From NCBI GenBank assembly GCA_913060665.1, contig CAJXUY010000003.1:124001-188000 (forward strand): 64,000 nt of DNA. Reading direction: 5' to 3'. Positions 40,919-51,445 of this stretch are shown here, one piece after another. Position 1 is the stretch's first letter, and the number at the start of each line of letters is the position of its first letter. Source of the DNA: an uncultured Oleiphilaceae bacterium. GTDB lineage: Bacteria; Pseudomonadota; Gammaproteobacteria; Pseudomonadales; Oleiphilaceae. Both the position numbers and the translations under genes were made by a program. The notes under the pieces are model-generated. The model saw nothing but the letters and a program-made list of their open reading frames with translations. It ran no database searches and was not told the origin of the DNA.

Positions 40919-42004
40919 TTACACTAATTTACCTAAGGCACTAATGACAGCATCACCCATATCAGCAGTACTGACCTTGGTGGTTCCTTCTGAATAGATA
41001 TCAGCCGTTCTAAAGCCTTGATCAAGAACATTACTAACGGCCGTTTCGATTAAATCAGCAGCCTTATTTTCAGCCAAGCTGTAACGTAACATCATCGCAA
41101 CCGACAGAATGGTCGCTAACGGATTGGCGATACCTTGCCCTGCTATATCCGGAGCAGAGCCATGACATGGCTCGTACATTCCTTTACCCTCTTCATTTAA
41201 TGAAGCTGAAGGCAGCATACCAATAGAGCCTGTTAGCATCGCGGCAGCATCAGATAAAATATCACCAAACATATTACCGGTTACCACAACATCAAACTGT
41301 TTGGGTGCACGCACTAACTGCATCGCCGCATTATCTACATACATATGGCTCAACTCTACATCAGGATACTCTTTTGCAAGATCATCCATAATTTCACGCC
41401 ACAGAACAGTTACCTCTAAGACGTTTGCCTTGTCAACAGAACAGAGCTTCCCACCGCGCTTTTGGGCTGCTTCAAATGCCACACGACCTATGCGTTTAAT
41501 TTCAGTCTCATTGTAAACATAGGTGTTGTAACCTTCGCGATCTCCATTCTCAAGAACACGAACACCACGAGGCTGACCGAAATATATTCCACCCGTTAAT
41601 TCGCGGACGATAAGAATATCAAGTCCAGACACAACTTCCGCCTTTAACGTAGATGCATCCGCTAGCTGAGGGTACAAAATAGCAGGGCGTAAGTTTCCAA
41701 ATAACTTAAGATTTGAGCGCAAACCTAACAGACCTTTTTCAGGCCTAATCGCCATATCCAACTCATCCCACTTGGCCCCCCCCACAGCACCTAGCAAAAT
41801 AGCATCTGATGCTTTCGCCTTCTCAAGCGTCACATCCGGAAGCGGCACACCAAACTCATCAATAGCAGAGCCACCTACCAATGCGCTATCAATTGCTAAC
41901 TTCAAGCCTAATGAATCGTTGAGCAGACAGAGTACTTTTTCTGCTTCCGATACTATTTCAGGTCCAATTCCATCACCTGGTAACAACAATACATTTCTAT
42001 TCAT
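40919..42004 (-). CDS. leuB: 3-isopropylmalate dehydrogenase
   Basis: Oxidative decarboxylation in leucine synthesis. The 361-residue isocitrate-dehydrogenase-type fold shows [12 protein letters not shown], the substrate loop [34 protein letters not shown] and [14 protein letters not shown] run of eight G (coding strand, 41776-41783) encodes part of VGGAKW. It follows leuD by 67 nt in the leuCDB unit. Confidence 0.97.
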   Translation of the reverse strand: MNRNVLLLPGDGIGPEIVSEAEKVLCLLNDSLGLKLAIDSALVGGSAIDEFGVPLPDVTLEKAKASDAILLGAVGGAKWDELDMAIRPEKGLLGLRSNLKLFGNLRPAILYPQLADASTLKAEVVSGLDILIVRELTGGIYFGQPRGVRVLENGDREGYNTYVYNETEIKRIGRVAFEAAQKRGGKLCSVDKANVLEVTVLWREIMDDLAKEYPDVELSHMYVDNAAMQLVRAPKQFDVVVTGNMFGDILSDAAAMLTGSIGMLPSASLNEEGKGMYEPCHGSAPDIAGQGIANPLATILSVAMMLRYSLAENKAADLIETAVSNVLDQGFRTADIYSEGTTKVSTADMGDAVISALGKLV

Positions 42005-42071
42005 TTCAGAGCCTTAATAACATTATTTAATCTAATTTATAACTTTATAGTTAACGAAAAAACTAGTAGTA

Positions 42072-42719
42072 CTACCCTATTGCATCAAATAACCAAGGGG
42101 ACAGTGTTCGGCTTTTCGCTTCAAATGATTTGATGGCATCAGCATCTTCTAATGTTACGCCAATGTCGTCTAATCCGTTAATTAGGCAATGCTTTCGAAA
42201 AGCATCAACCTCAAATGAAATAGCCTCACCGTTAGGTGCTTTGATCGTTTGCTGTTCTAAATCAATCGTTATCTCATAACCTTCATTGGCAAAAAGTTCT
42301 ACAAATAACTGATCTATAACAGCCTCATCAAGAGTGACCGGCAAAATACCATTTTTAAAACAGTTGTTATAAAATATATCAGCAAAGCTAGGCGCTATTA
42401 CACAGCGAAAGCCGTAATCTTCTAACGCCCAAGGCGCATGTTCCCTGCTTGAACCACAACCAAAGTTCTGCCTCGCCAGCAATACTGTTGAACCCGCATA
42501 CCGAGCCTGGTTCAGCATGAAGTCATTGTTTAGCGGTCGCCCCTCACAGCTCTGATCAGGCTGTCCTTCATCGAGATAACGAAGCTCGTCAAATAAATTT
42601 TTGCCGAAGCCTGTTCTCTTAATCGATTTCAAAAATTGTTTTGGAATTATCATGTCAGTATCGACATTTGCCCGATCCATTGGCGCAACGATACCGGTAA
42701 CCTGAGTAAACTTTCTCAT
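42072..42719 (-). CDS. leuD: 3-isopropylmalate dehydratase small subunit
   Basis: Small swivelling subunit of isopropylmalate isomerase. The 215 residues include [13 protein letters not shown] near the N-terminus and the conserved [15 protein letters not shown] loop. It is 33 nt downstream of leuC and works with it. Confidence 0.97.
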   Translation of the reverse strand: MRKFTQVTGIVAPMDRANVDTDMIIPKQFLKSIKRTGFGKNLFDELRYLDEGQPDQSCEGRPLNNDFMLNQARYAGSTVLLARQNFGCGSSREHAPWALEDYGFRCVIAPSFADIFYNNCFKNGILPVTLDEAVIDQLFVELFANEGYEITIDLEQQTIKAPNGEAISFEVDAFRKHCLINGLDDIGVTLEDADAIKSFEAKSRTLSPWLFDAIG

Positions 42720-42752
42720 ACTATTGTCCTCTTACGAATCTCGGTGCCGTTA

Positions 42753-44171
42753 TTAGCTTAAGTAGTCTCTAACATCTACAAAATGACCTGCAATTGCTGC
42801 GGCTGCGGCCATTGCAGGGCTGACTAAGTGAGTTCTTCCGCCGAACCCTTGTCGACCTTCGAAATTTCTATTAGAGGTTGACGCACAGTGTTCTCCCTGC
42901 CCCAACTTATCAGCGTTCATCGCTAAACACATCGAACAGCCCGGCTCACGCCACTCCAGACCCGCTTCTGTAAATACCACATCGAGCCCTTCTTGCTCTG
43001 CTTGCTTTTTAATAAGGCCGGACCCAGGAACCACAAGCGCCTGAATAAGCGAATCAGCTACCTTGCGCCCCTTAACAACCTTCGCTGCCACTCTTAGGTC
43101 TTCGATACGAGAGTTAGTGCAAGAACCAATAAACACTCTATCCAGCTTAATACTGGTGATAGCAGCATCTGCCTGTAAACCCATATACTCTAAAGCACGC
43201 CCAATCCCTTCCTTTACAACCACATCATCGTGATCGTCTGGGTTTGGCACAAACTCATCGATAGCGACAACCATTTCAGGTGAAGTACCCCAGGTCACCT
43301 GAGGTTTAATGTCAACAGCCTCAAGCTCTACTATTTTATCGAACACCGCATCATCATCACTATGCAAGTCTGACCAGGCTTGAACTGCACTATCCCAATC
43401 TGCACCCTTAGGTGCATAAGTTCGTCCCTTTACATAATCTATTGTGGTACTGTCAACCGCGATCATACCGACCCGGGCACCCGCCTCTATCGCCATATTA
43501 CAGACCGTCATACGACCATCCATCGATAGATCCTGAATAGCTTGTCCACCAAACTCTACGGCATAGCCCGTTCCACCAGCGGTCCCGATCTTACCAATAA
43601 CCGCTAACACAATATCTTTACCAGATATACCTTCTCCAACCTGGCCATTAACCTTAACCAGCATATTCTTCATCTTCTTCTGGATCAGGCACTGGGTAGC
43701 CAATACATGCTCAACCTCAGAGGTACCGATACCATGAGCCAAGGCGCCAAAAGCACCGTGAGTAGACGTATGCGAATCACCACACACAACGGTCATCCCT
43801 GGCAGGGTCGCCCCCTGCTCTGGCCCGACCACATGAACAATACCTTGTCGTTCATCTAACATTTTGAATTCAGTGATGCCAAATTCATCGCAGTTGTCGT
43901 CAAGTGTCTTCACCTGAATGCGAGACACCGGATCGACAATCCCTTCTACTCCGCTCGAACGCTCAGTGGTAGGAACGTTATGGTCTGGCGTAGCAAGGTT
44001 TGCATCAATCCGCCAAGGCGTTCGTCCGGCAATTCGCAAACCTTCAAACGCTTGAGGCGAAGTCACCTCATGTAACAGCTGCCTGTCGATATAGATCAAC
44101 GCCGACCCATCTTCTCGCTGTTTAACCATGTGGGCATCCCACAACTTATCATATAGCGTTTTTCCAGCCAT
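42753..44171 (-). CDS. leuC: 3-isopropylmalate dehydratase large subunit
   Basis: Aconitase-family 4Fe-4S enzyme, 472 residues. Cluster cysteines are in IGSCTNSR and in the GCSMCLAMN pair. [32 protein letters not shown] is represented by its pieces CGDSHT and [10 protein letters not shown]. It is the first gene of leuCDB and is read divergently from a LysR regulator. Confidence 0.97.
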   Translation of the reverse strand: MAGKTLYDKLWDAHMVKQREDGSALIYIDRQLLHEVTSPQAFEGLRIAGRTPWRIDANLATPDHNVPTTERSSGVEGIVDPVSRIQVKTLDDNCDEFGITEFKMLDERQGIVHVVGPEQGATLPGMTVVCGDSHTSTHGAFGALAHGIGTSEVEHVLATQCLIQKKMKNMLVKVNGQVGEGISGKDIVLAVIGKIGTAGGTGYAVEFGGQAIQDLSMDGRMTVCNMAIEAGARVGMIAVDSTTIDYVKGRTYAPKGADWDSAVQAWSDLHSDDDAVFDKIVELEAVDIKPQVTWGTSPEMVVAIDEFVPNPDDHDDVVVKEGIGRALEYMGLQADAAITSIKLDRVFIGSCTNSRIEDLRVAAKVVKGRKVADSLIQALVVPGSGLIKKQAEQEGLDVVFTEAGLEWREPGCSMCLAMNADKLGQGEHCASTSNRNFEGRQGFGGRTHLVSPAMAAAAAIAGHFVDVRDYLS

Positions 44172-44251
44172 GATATCTCTCCGATTCTGACTATTATTTG
44201 GTTCTTAGGCCTTGTTAAGAGGCCTAATCGGTATTCATTGGGTGAATTTTA

Positions 44252-44267
44252 ATCTTCATGATAAGAT
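44252..44267. promoter_or_regulatory. Candidate LysR-type operator between leuC and its divergent regulator
   Basis: The dyad ATCTT-N6-AAGAT sits in the 145-bp divergent gap, with the T-N11-A character of LysR-family sites. It is about 50 nt upstream of the regulator start and 80 nt upstream of leuC. The site is proposed from position and symmetry only. Confidence 0.3.
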
Positions 44268-44316
44268 AAAACAAATTCATATTTTTTATAACTATTATTA
44301 CCAACTGGAATACCAA

Positions 44317-45201
44317 ATGGACATTGACGCCCTTAATGCGTTCGTTAATATTGTGGAAACCGGTTCATTTTCGAAAGCCGCTGAAGCCGTATCAATTACC
44401 CAACCCGCCATCAGTAAACGCATTGGCACGCTTGAAGATACCCTTGGGTGTAAACTTTTTGAGCGTGGACAGCGAAATATCACACTAACCAAAGAAGGCG
44501 AAGAGTTGCTTCCAAGAGCAACCTCAATTCTTAGAGAGGTTCAAAACGCCAAACAATCCATTTTAAATATATCGAGTAGCATTTCTGGTCAACTAACAGT
44601 GGTTGCCAGTCACCATATTGGGTTACATAGGCTCCCTTTTGTGATTAAACCTTTTTTACAGTCCCACCCTGATGTTGACTTAAAACTACTGTTTATGGAA
44701 TCCGAGAAGGCCTTCGAAGCACTAGACCACAATCATGCTGATATCGGTTTCATTACTGTTACCCCTGGCGCATCACCCAACTACATTGAACACCTTATCT
44801 GGGACGACCCCATGAGCATAGTGTGCTCTCCCGATCATGACCTCGCGCTAAGCCAGAATACGTCAATTGAAAAACTATCAAAATCAAATGCAATACTCCC
44901 CTCCAAAACAACACTGACTTACCAGATAATCGAAGAACTTTTCGCTCGCAGACAACTAAAACTGAATGCTACCATCCCAACCAACTACCTAGAAACCATA
45001 AAGATGATGGTATCGGTAGGCCTGGGATGGAGCGTACTACCCAATACGATGATAGATGAGCACCTCACTATACTTTCGACGCCCGAGTACAGCCCATCAA
45101 GAACACTGGGAACCGTCACCCACAAACGAAAAACAGTTAGCAACGCTGCCACAGCGCTAATTGAGCAAGCCAATAAGGTATGGGGAAATATCAGTACATA
45201 A
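44317..45201 (+). CDS. LysR-family transcriptional regulator, divergent from leuCDB
   Basis: The winged helix-turn-helix is at the N-terminus (FVNIVETGSFSKAAEAVSITQPAISKRI, seen as SFSKAAEAV and TQPAISKRI), followed by the LysR substrate-binding domain (about 90-290). The frame is open back to 44212, but the ATG at 44317 places the helix-turn-helix at the standard distance and has GGA upstream. Divergence from leuC suggests it controls leucine synthesis or itself; the inducer is unknown. A strong terminator follows. Confidence 0.9.
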   Translation: MDIDALNAFVNIVETGSFSKAAEAVSITQPAISKRIGTLEDTLGCKLFERGQRNITLTKEGEELLPRATSILREVQNAKQSILNISSSISGQLTVVASHHIGLHRLPFVIKPFLQSHPDVDLKLLFMESEKAFEALDHNHADIGFITVTPGASPNYIEHLIWDDPMSIVCSPDHDLALSQNTSIEKLSKSNAILPSKTTLTYQIIEELFARRQLKLNATIPTNYLETIKMMVSVGLGWSVLPNTMIDEHLTILSTPEYSPSRTLGTVTHKRKTVSNAATALIEQANKVWGNIST

Positions 45202-45224
45202 CCCCACCCATAAACCCTATAAAC

Positions 45225-45256
45225 AAAAAAGGCGCTAGTTGAATAGCGCCTTTTTG
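45225..45256. terminator. Bidirectional intrinsic terminator
   Basis: AGGCGCTA and TAGCGCCT pair over a 6-nt loop, flanked by an A-run on the left and a T-run on the right, so it is functional in both directions. It lies between the converging LysR and phaC genes and probably ends both transcripts. Confidence 0.85.
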
Positions 45257-45316
45257 GTTTTTCCCATCATCTACTAATGACTTTACGGCAATGCGTTTAC
45301 TATAACCCTGTATGTC

Positions 45317-47125
45317 TTAATTTTTGATAGCATCGGCTATTCGTAACTTAACATAGGCACCTGGCGCATCCTCTATTACAGTTAACTCTCTATCACCGGG
45401 AACTCTTGGGTCAACCTGCTCCCCTGCATACTGCTCAGACCATTCTTTCCAATCATTCCACCACGAACCTTTATTTTTCTCAGCCTCTTTAAACCACTGG
45501 TCTGAGTCTGCAGGAAGTTCGCTATTGGTCCAATAACCATATTTTTCTTGCGCTGGGGGGTTTACCACACCCGCAATATGACCGGAACCAGAAAGCACAA
45601 ATTTTACATCCCCAGAGTGCAACAAGGCTCCCTTATAAGTTGTCTTCCATTTAGCGATATGATCCTGAACGGTCGACAAAAAATATGCCGGTGTCTTTAT
45701 CTTGCTAATATCTATCTTCACACCTTCAAGCTCGATACCACCAGGTTTCACAAGATTGTTTTCAAGATACATATTTCTCAGATAGTAACCATGCATTTTC
45801 GCAGGCAGGTTAGTACCGTCAGAGTTCCAATATAAAAGATCAAACGGTGCGGGCTTTTCACCTTTAAGGTAGTTTTTGATCACAAACGACCAAAACAAAT
45901 CATTCTCTCTTAACATATTGAAGCTAAACGCCATTGCCCGACCGTCGTAATAACCTACTTTGTCGAGGCGCTTCTCTATATTGGTAATGGAGTTATCATT
46001 AATAAATACCCCGATACCACCAGGATCTGAAAAATCGATTAATGTAGCAAGGTAAGTCGCCGACTTAATACGTTTTTTACGTTTAGCGGTTAACCATGCT
46101 AGCGTACTCGCTAACAGCGTCCCCCCCACACAGTAACCTATCGCATTAACTTCTGTTTCACCTGTAGCCTTTTCGATTGCATCCAACGCATCAAGCGGGC
46201 CGTGACTCATATAGTCTTCAAATCCAGTATCTCTCATAGCTGGACCAGGGTTCAGCCAAGAAATAATAAACACAGTGTTACCTTGATCAACTAACCACTT
46301 GATCAATGAGTTCTTTTCTTTTAAATCAAGAATATAGTATTTGTTAATCCAAGGTGGAACAACTAACAGAGGCGTTTTATTAACCTTCTTTGTCGTCGGT
46401 TGATATTGGATCAATTGCATCATTTCATTTTGATAAACAACTTTTCCAGGCGTTGTCGCAACATTTTGACCCACCGAAAAAGCAGAAGAATCGGTCATTG
46501 AAACATTAAACATGCCCGGGTTTTTCTTATAATCATCAACAAACTGCTTAAAGCCATCGATTAAATTGCCCCCCCCCGATGAGACTGTTTTTTTCAACAC
46601 CTCTGGATTAGTCAGTGGATAGTTACTCGGTGACAGTGCATTAACGATTTGACGCGAGTAAAACATAAACTGATCGTGCGTATGGCTATTAGAGTCTTCT
46701 AAAGAGTCAACCAACTCCATCACCGCATTTGAATTAAGCAAATACGCCTGCTTGATATAGTCAAACACGACGTTATCTGACCAGTCTTCATCCCCGAACC
46801 GGTGATCACCTTTTTCAGGAATTACCACAGGGTCAGCCATTTTTCCTACCAATCGGCTCGCTGTAGAGCCTACCAGTTTGGCATGACTCTTTATTAACTC
46901 AACTTCAGTATGGGCGACTCTGAAAGGGTGAAGAGTAAGCTGTTCGGCCATATCTCTAAACGACCCCATCATATCAATAACCGTGTTTAGCTGAGAGTCG
47001 TCTACATTTGGGTTTTTCTTAAGATAGTCATCGAGTACTTTACTGTATTGGCAGGCAACATTATCAAAGCTAGAAAATACTTTTTTTATGGCATTTTGTG
47101 CCATATTATTATCAGTACTACTCAT
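45317..47125 (-). CDS. phaC: Class I polyhydroxyalkanoate synthase
   Basis: Polymerises short-chain hydroxyacyl-CoA into storage granules. At 602 residues it has the class I architecture: a variable N-terminal domain and an alpha/beta-hydrolase core. The lipase-like box GYCVGG carries Cys332; Asp488 (VQDHI) and His516 (GSGHIAGV) complete the triad, equivalent to the C. necator C319-D480-H508. The start has AGGAGGGTG upstream, one of the best ribosome sites in the window. A nine-G tract interrupts the coding strand at 46569. No phaA, phaB or phaR is present; only the phasin gene is adjacent. Confidence 0.96.
   Translation of the reverse strand: MSSTDNNMAQNAIKKVFSSFDNVACQYSKVLDDYLKKNPNVDDSQLNTVIDMMGSFRDMAEQLTLHPFRVAHTEVELIKSHAKLVGSTASRLVGKMADPVVIPEKGDHRFGDEDWSDNVVFDYIKQAYLLNSNAVMELVDSLEDSNSHTHDQFMFYSRQIVNALSPSNYPLTNPEVLKKTVSSGGGNLIDGFKQFVDDYKKNPGMFNVSMTDSSAFSVGQNVATTPGKVVYQNEMMQLIQYQPTTKKVNKTPLLVVPPWINKYYILDLKEKNSLIKWLVDQGNTVFIISWLNPGPAMRDTGFEDYMSHGPLDALDAIEKATGETEVNAIGYCVGGTLLASTLAWLTAKRKKRIKSATYLATLIDFSDPGGIGVFINDNSITNIEKRLDKVGYYDGRAMAFSFNMLRENDLFWSFVIKNYLKGEKPAPFDLLYWNSDGTNLPAKMHGYYLRNMYLENNLVKPGGIELEGVKIDISKIKTPAYFLSTVQDHIAKWKTTYKGALLHSGDVKFVLSGSGHIAGVVNPPAQEKYGYWTNSELPADSDQWFKEAEKNKGSWWNDWKEWSEQYAGEQVDPRVPGDRELTVIEDAPGAYVKLRIADAIKN
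46569..46577 (-). repeat. Nine-base poly-G tract in phaC
   Basis: Coding-strand G9 encodes part of SSGGGN (about residues 183-186). A one-base slip would frameshift phaC well before the catalytic box. An A7 run lies about 15 nt upstream on the coding strand. Confidence 0.9.
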
Positions 47126-47225
47126 ACACCCTCCTGGTGATATTTGGGTTGTTATTAAAGAGCGTATCTATACGTGTCTCTAAACATAGCATTTGCATAC
47201 TAGATAACCTTTAAGCGTAAAGATC

Positions 47226-47252
47226 GCGCCCTTTAGCAGAATAAAAGAGCGC
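47226..47252 (-). terminator. Hairpin between phasin gene and phaC
   Basis: GCGCTCTTT and AAAGGGCGC (minus strand) form a 9-position stem with one G-U pair and an 8-nt loop. No T-run follows. Lying 30 nt after the phasin stop and 100 nt before phaC, it may partially end the phasin transcript and so set phasin above synthase levels. Confidence 0.35.
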
Positions 47253-47281
47253 TATAATGATATTACTAAATAAATCTGACT

Positions 47282-47689
47282 TTATGCTTTGGTCTCTGCT
47301 TTTGCTGAAGCACTTGGCTTAACTTTAGCCTTTGGCGCTTCCTTAACCTCTTCTGTCGGGTTGTTGGCCTCAGCAATAATTTCTTCTACCTGAGTTTTGA
47401 ATTCCATACCCATCTCACCTAACGCCATCATATCTGCTATGATTTTCTGGCTCATCTCACTTGCAGATTCGCTCTGACTTAACCCGAAGTCCTTAAAAGT
47501 TTCGATATCTCGAATTCCAGCTACTTGCTTCCACTGCTTCATGGCAAGCTCGGCATATGACTTAACCGCGCCCAGCTGAAACTCTGCAACTTTCTCTATG
47601 TTAGAGACCATCAACGCGTTTATCTTGCCCATAGGACCGTAAAAAGAAGTCGCTTGAGTCGTTAAGCTTTCTAATAGATTGTCATTCAT
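47282..47689 (-). CDS. Phasin family granule-associated protein
   Basis: Small protein that coats polyhydroxyalkanoate granules. I start at the ATG at 47689 (MNDNLLESL), with AGGTGG upstream; the frame extends 27 codons further without support. The 135 residues are mostly amphipathic helix of the phasin type (AEFQLGAVKSYAELAMKQW), with an Ala/Lys/Pro-rich C-terminal tail (EAPKAKVKPSASAKAETKA). Its place directly upstream of phaC supports the assignment. Confidence 0.85.
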   Translation of the reverse strand: MNDNLLESLTTQATSFYGPMGKINALMVSNIEKVAEFQLGAVKSYAELAMKQWKQVAGIRDIETFKDFGLSQSESASEMSQKIIADMMALGEMGMEFKTQVEEIIAEANNPTEEVKEAPKAKVKPSASAKAETKA

Positions 47690-47941
47690 AACATCCACCT
47701 GTTGATATTGTATATTGTAATTTCCTTTGGCATGAGTGCCGTTTGGGATCTCACACCACCACTTTAACAACTAGTAAAGACATCGTTCACTAGCAGTATA
47801 AGAAACTGCAAGACTGAAATACTACTAACCTTTTACTGCACGTTTATTACACCATTTTATGTATATTTTTTTGTTGACAGGCATCAAAAATATAAATTCA
47901 GCTACAGAGCTTATTACTTTTTAGGTATTGATTGGCCGTAA

Positions 47942-49135
47942 TCATCCAGTTGCATGACGCTTTTCGCTAAAGGTAAATAACGCGATGAGCAGCGCTAACC
48001 CAGATACTGCTGCAGCCAAGTTAAAAGCCATGGCACTACCATACTCGCTGACAATAACACCGCTAAGGATCGCCCCTAACGCCCCACCTGCGCCAAAGCT
48101 TACACTGCTATATATGGCTTGCCCCTGCCCCTGGTTATCGGCTGAAAAATACTGATGAACAAACTGAATGGCCACGGCATGTATAGCACCAAAAGACGCC
48201 GCGTGAAAACATTGCGCCAACACCACAAACAATAAAACATCTGCAAGCGTACCAACCAACACCCACCGAATAGTCGTTAACAACAAAGACATTAAAATAA
48301 TATTTCTTAAACTAAATCGCTGAAGTAAACGATGCATGACAATAAACAAAAGAACTTCCGCCACCACACCAATAGCCCATAAAACGCCAATGGTAGAACG
48401 ATCATACTCCAGATCTTCCATGTAGATACTATAAAATGTGTAGTAAGGCCCATGAGATAATTGCAGTAGAAAATTAACCACCAGGAACGAAATAACCATA
48501 GGCGATTTAAGTGAACGGAGAAACTCCCCCTTAGGCCGATGAAGACAATGATCAGGCTGTTTAAAATTAAATAAACTAGATAACCCTATAAAGATAATGA
48601 TCACTAATAGAAAGTCAGGTAAATATGAAATAGCGACAGTATCAAAGATTGCCCCCAATAAAACCACCGACGCTACAAAACCTAGTGAACCCCACAACCT
48701 TACCCTGCTATAACGATCACGCCTAATACCTAAACTGTGCAGCGTAATCACTTCAAACTGAGGCAGCACTGCATTCCAAAAAAAACTGAACATCGCCATT
48801 GCTGACACGTACCACCAAAAGCGATCATCCAGATAGAATGCGATAAAAAACAATCCGGTTAAAAAGGAACCGTAGCGCACCAACTCTAGACGCTTACCGG
48901 TATGATCACCCACCCAGCCCCATACATTAGGTGCTATGATTTTGGTAATCATAAGCACAGAGGTAATTTGAGCAATTTCTATTGAATTAAAACCAGAATC
49001 TTCAAGATACAACCCCCAGTAGGGAGCAAGCCCTCCGAGCAATGCAAAATAGAAAAAATAGAAAGAAGAAAGTTTGAAATAAAGTCTCATATCACTATCG
49101 CTTTGGTGATATGAGACTTTATCTAGTGAAGCCAT
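47942..49135 (-). CDS. MFS transporter, HcaT/nucleoside-symporter-like
   Basis: A 397-residue integral membrane protein with about twelve helices. The N-terminal pattern YFFYFALLGGLAPYWGLYL and the loop VWGWVGDHTGKR fit the 3-phenylpropionate permease (HcaT)/MFS_1-like branch. The second half carries SFGAGGALGAILSG. Such a carrier next to aroC and prmB is also seen in pseudomonads, as I recall. The substrate is unknown and the HcaT name should not be taken as functional. Confidence 0.8.
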   Translation of the reverse strand: MASLDKVSYHQSDSDMRLYFKLSSFYFFYFALLGGLAPYWGLYLEDSGFNSIEIAQITSVLMITKIIAPNVWGWVGDHTGKRLELVRYGSFLTGLFFIAFYLDDRFWWYVSAMAMFSFFWNAVLPQFEVITLHSLGIRRDRYSRVRLWGSLGFVASVVLLGAIFDTVAISYLPDFLLVIIIFIGLSSLFNFKQPDHCLHRPKGEFLRSLKSPMVISFLVVNFLLQLSHGPYYTFYSIYMEDLEYDRSTIGVLWAIGVVAEVLLFIVMHRLLQRFSLRNIILMSLLLTTIRWVLVGTLADVLLFVVLAQCFHAASFGAIHAVAIQFVHQYFSADNQGQGQAIYSSVSFGAGGALGAILSGVIVSEYGSAMAFNLAAAVSGLALLIALFTFSEKRHATG

Positions 49136-49158
49136 TTTTTTGCCCTTGAGCGTTGATA

Positions 49159-50268
49159 CTACTCTGGCTTAGCTGGAGTAGCAGGTATAACAGGCGTTAT
49201 TGGCTCAACATCTGCATTTTGCCCTCTATTACGCATGAAATGATCCATTAACACCAAAGCCATCATCGCTTCCGCGATAGGTGTAGCACGAATACCAACG
49301 CACGGGTCATGACGGCCATGCGTAGACACTTCGATTGCATTTCCATGAACATCAACACTTCTTCCTGGCAAATGCAGGCTAGACGTTGGCTTTAGTGCCA
49401 TGCTTGCAACAATATCCTGACCGGTGCTAATACCACCCAGAATACCGCCCGCGTGGTTAGACAAAAAACCTTCAGGCGTTATTTCGTCTCGGTGCTCAGT
49501 TCCCTTTTGAGCAACACAATCAAAACCTGCGCCAATCTCAATACCTTTAACTGCATTAATGCTCATTAACGCGTGAGCAAGCTCTGCATCTAAACGATCA
49601 AAAATTGGCTCCCCTAAGCCAGGAGGGACATTTTTTGCGACAACTACAATTTTGGCCCCGACTGAGTTCCCTTCTTTATTCAAAGCCTTCATATAGTCTT
49701 CCATTGCTGGAACCTTATCTACGTCAGGGCAAAAGAACGGGTTGTTTCTAATTTCATCCCAATCAACTTTATCAATTGTGATCGGGCCAAGTTGAGATAA
49801 GTAGCCTTTGACGTCGATACCTAAACGATTCTTCAGGTACTTCTTTGCTATTCCACCTGCTGCCACTCGCATTGCGGTTTCACGAGCAGATGAACGACCT
49901 CCGCCACGATAGTCACGAACGCCATACTTGTGCATATAGCTATAATCTGCATGAGCCGGCCTAAAGGTATCTTTTATATTTGAGTAATCTTTTGAACGCT
50001 GATCAGTGTTCTCGATAGTCAACCCTATAGGCGTACCGGTTGTCTTACCTTCAAATACACCCGATAAGATTTTCACCTGATCCGCTTCACGCCGTTGAGT
50101 AGTATAACGAGAGGTACCCGGCTTTCTTCTATCCAAGTCTTGTTGTAAATCTTCTTCAGATAACTCAAGCCCTGGAGGACAGCCATCAACTATACACCCT
50201 AAAGCTAAACCATGGCTTTCACCAAAGGTGGTTACGCTAAACAGTTTACCAAATGTATTCCCAGACAT
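49159..50268 (-). CDS. aroC: Chorismate synthase
   Basis: Last step of the shikimate pathway, using reduced FMN. The 369 residues show all three family signatures: [18 protein letters not shown] near the N-terminus, the [19 protein letters not shown] region, and [16 protein letters not shown] near the C-terminus. There is a short Pro-rich C-tail ([11 protein letters not shown]). It begins 65 nt after the prmB stop. Confidence 0.97.
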   Translation of the reverse strand: MSGNTFGKLFSVTTFGESHGLALGCIVDGCPPGLELSEEDLQQDLDRRKPGTSRYTTQRREADQVKILSGVFEGKTTGTPIGLTIENTDQRSKDYSNIKDTFRPAHADYSYMHKYGVRDYRGGGRSSARETAMRVAAGGIAKKYLKNRLGIDVKGYLSQLGPITIDKVDWDEIRNNPFFCPDVDKVPAMEDYMKALNKEGNSVGAKIVVVAKNVPPGLGEPIFDRLDAELAHALMSINAVKGIEIGAGFDCVAQKGTEHRDEITPEGFLSNHAGGILGGISTGQDIVASMALKPTSSLHLPGRSVDVHGNAIEVSTHGRHDPCVGIRATPIAEAMMALVLMDHFMRNRGQNADVEPITPVIPATPAKPE

Positions 50269-50333
50269 AGTATTTTGTTTTTTCCGTAGTTATCTAGCCC
50301 ACATAAGAGCGCGATATAATTATAATAATACGA

Positions 50334-51344
50334 TTATGACAGTAGAGCGTTATATTGGTCTAGCTCCGCAGCACTCATAATAAAGACACCATGGCCACCA
50401 TGCTCAAACTCGATCCAAGTAAACGGGACGCCGGGGTACGCTACCTCGAGTGCTACCCAGCTATTACCTGTTTCGACAATCAAAATGCCATCATCGGTTA
50501 GATACTGCCGAGCCTCTGACAATATTTTACGCACAATATCGAGCCCGTCGATACCTGCTGCTAACCCCATTTGTGGTTCGTTATGGAACTCCTGAGGCAT
50601 CTCGGCAATATCATTGGCGTCTACATAAGGAGGGTTAGACACAATTATCTGATATTGTTTAGTCACATTTGAAAATACATCGGACTGAATCAACCCTACA
50701 CGACCTGTGAGCCTGTGCTTCTCGACATTTACTGCCGCTACATCAAGCGCATCCTTAGACAAATCAACTAAATCCACATGAGCATCTGCAAACATAACGG
50801 CAGACGCAATACCAATACAGCCACTGCCGGTACATAGATCTAAAATTTCGGTGACAGGGTTTACCTTCAGCCAGGGCTGGAAACCATTTTCAATCATCTC
50901 TGCAATGGGCGATCTAGGCACCAATACTCGCTCATCAACGTAGAACGGTAACCCCATAAACCACGCTTCGCGCATCAAGTAAGCTGAAGGAACTCGATCA
51001 ACGACCCTGCTTTTAAGTCTTGATAAAATGCGTTCCTTCTCAGCCTTAGTCAAGCGACTGTCCATTACCACATCTGACATATCCCAAGGTAAATGAACCG
51101 TATTAAGTACAAGTTGAACCGCCTCATCCCAAGGGTTATCGGTTCCATGTCCATAAAAAATATTTGCATGGTTAAAGCAAGACATTGCGTAACGAATGTA
51201 ATCCCTGATCGTCGAGAGTGAGCTGACCACTTCATCCGAAAACAATTCTTTTGTATCGACAATTTGCTGATCACAGGGGTCGATAGTCAACACCCCACTT
51301 GGATCACTATTACTTGACTGACTCGCTAAATTTTCAACTGACAT
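50334..51344 (-). CDS. prmB: Ribosomal protein L3 glutamine methyltransferase
   Basis: SAM-dependent N5-methylation of a glutamine in ribosomal protein L3. The catalytic SNPPYVD motif and the SAM-binding ILDLCTGSGCIGIA are intact. The N-terminal part (IRYAMSCFNHANIFYGHGTDNPWDEAVQLVL) distinguishes it from PrmC. It has an N-terminal extension of about 30 residues. Position before aroC is the usual one. Confidence 0.94.
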   Translation of the reverse strand: MSVENLASQSSNSDPSGVLTIDPCDQQIVDTKELFSDEVVSSLSTIRDYIRYAMSCFNHANIFYGHGTDNPWDEAVQLVLNTVHLPWDMSDVVMDSRLTKAEKERILSRLKSRVVDRVPSAYLMREAWFMGLPFYVDERVLVPRSPIAEMIENGFQPWLKVNPVTEILDLCTGSGCIGIASAVMFADAHVDLVDLSKDALDVAAVNVEKHRLTGRVGLIQSDVFSNVTKQYQIIVSNPPYVDANDIAEMPQEFHNEPQMGLAAGIDGLDIVRKILSEARQYLTDDGILIVETGNSWVALEVAYPGVPFTWIEFEHGGHGVFIMSAAELDQYNALLS

Positions 51345-51445
51345 GAAATAACCCAGATATAAAATACTTTAAGTTGAGTATTATAACGTTAATGTATCAA
51401 ACTGTCCTCATGGCTACTAAGTTTGCTCACCCGAATAAAAACGCG

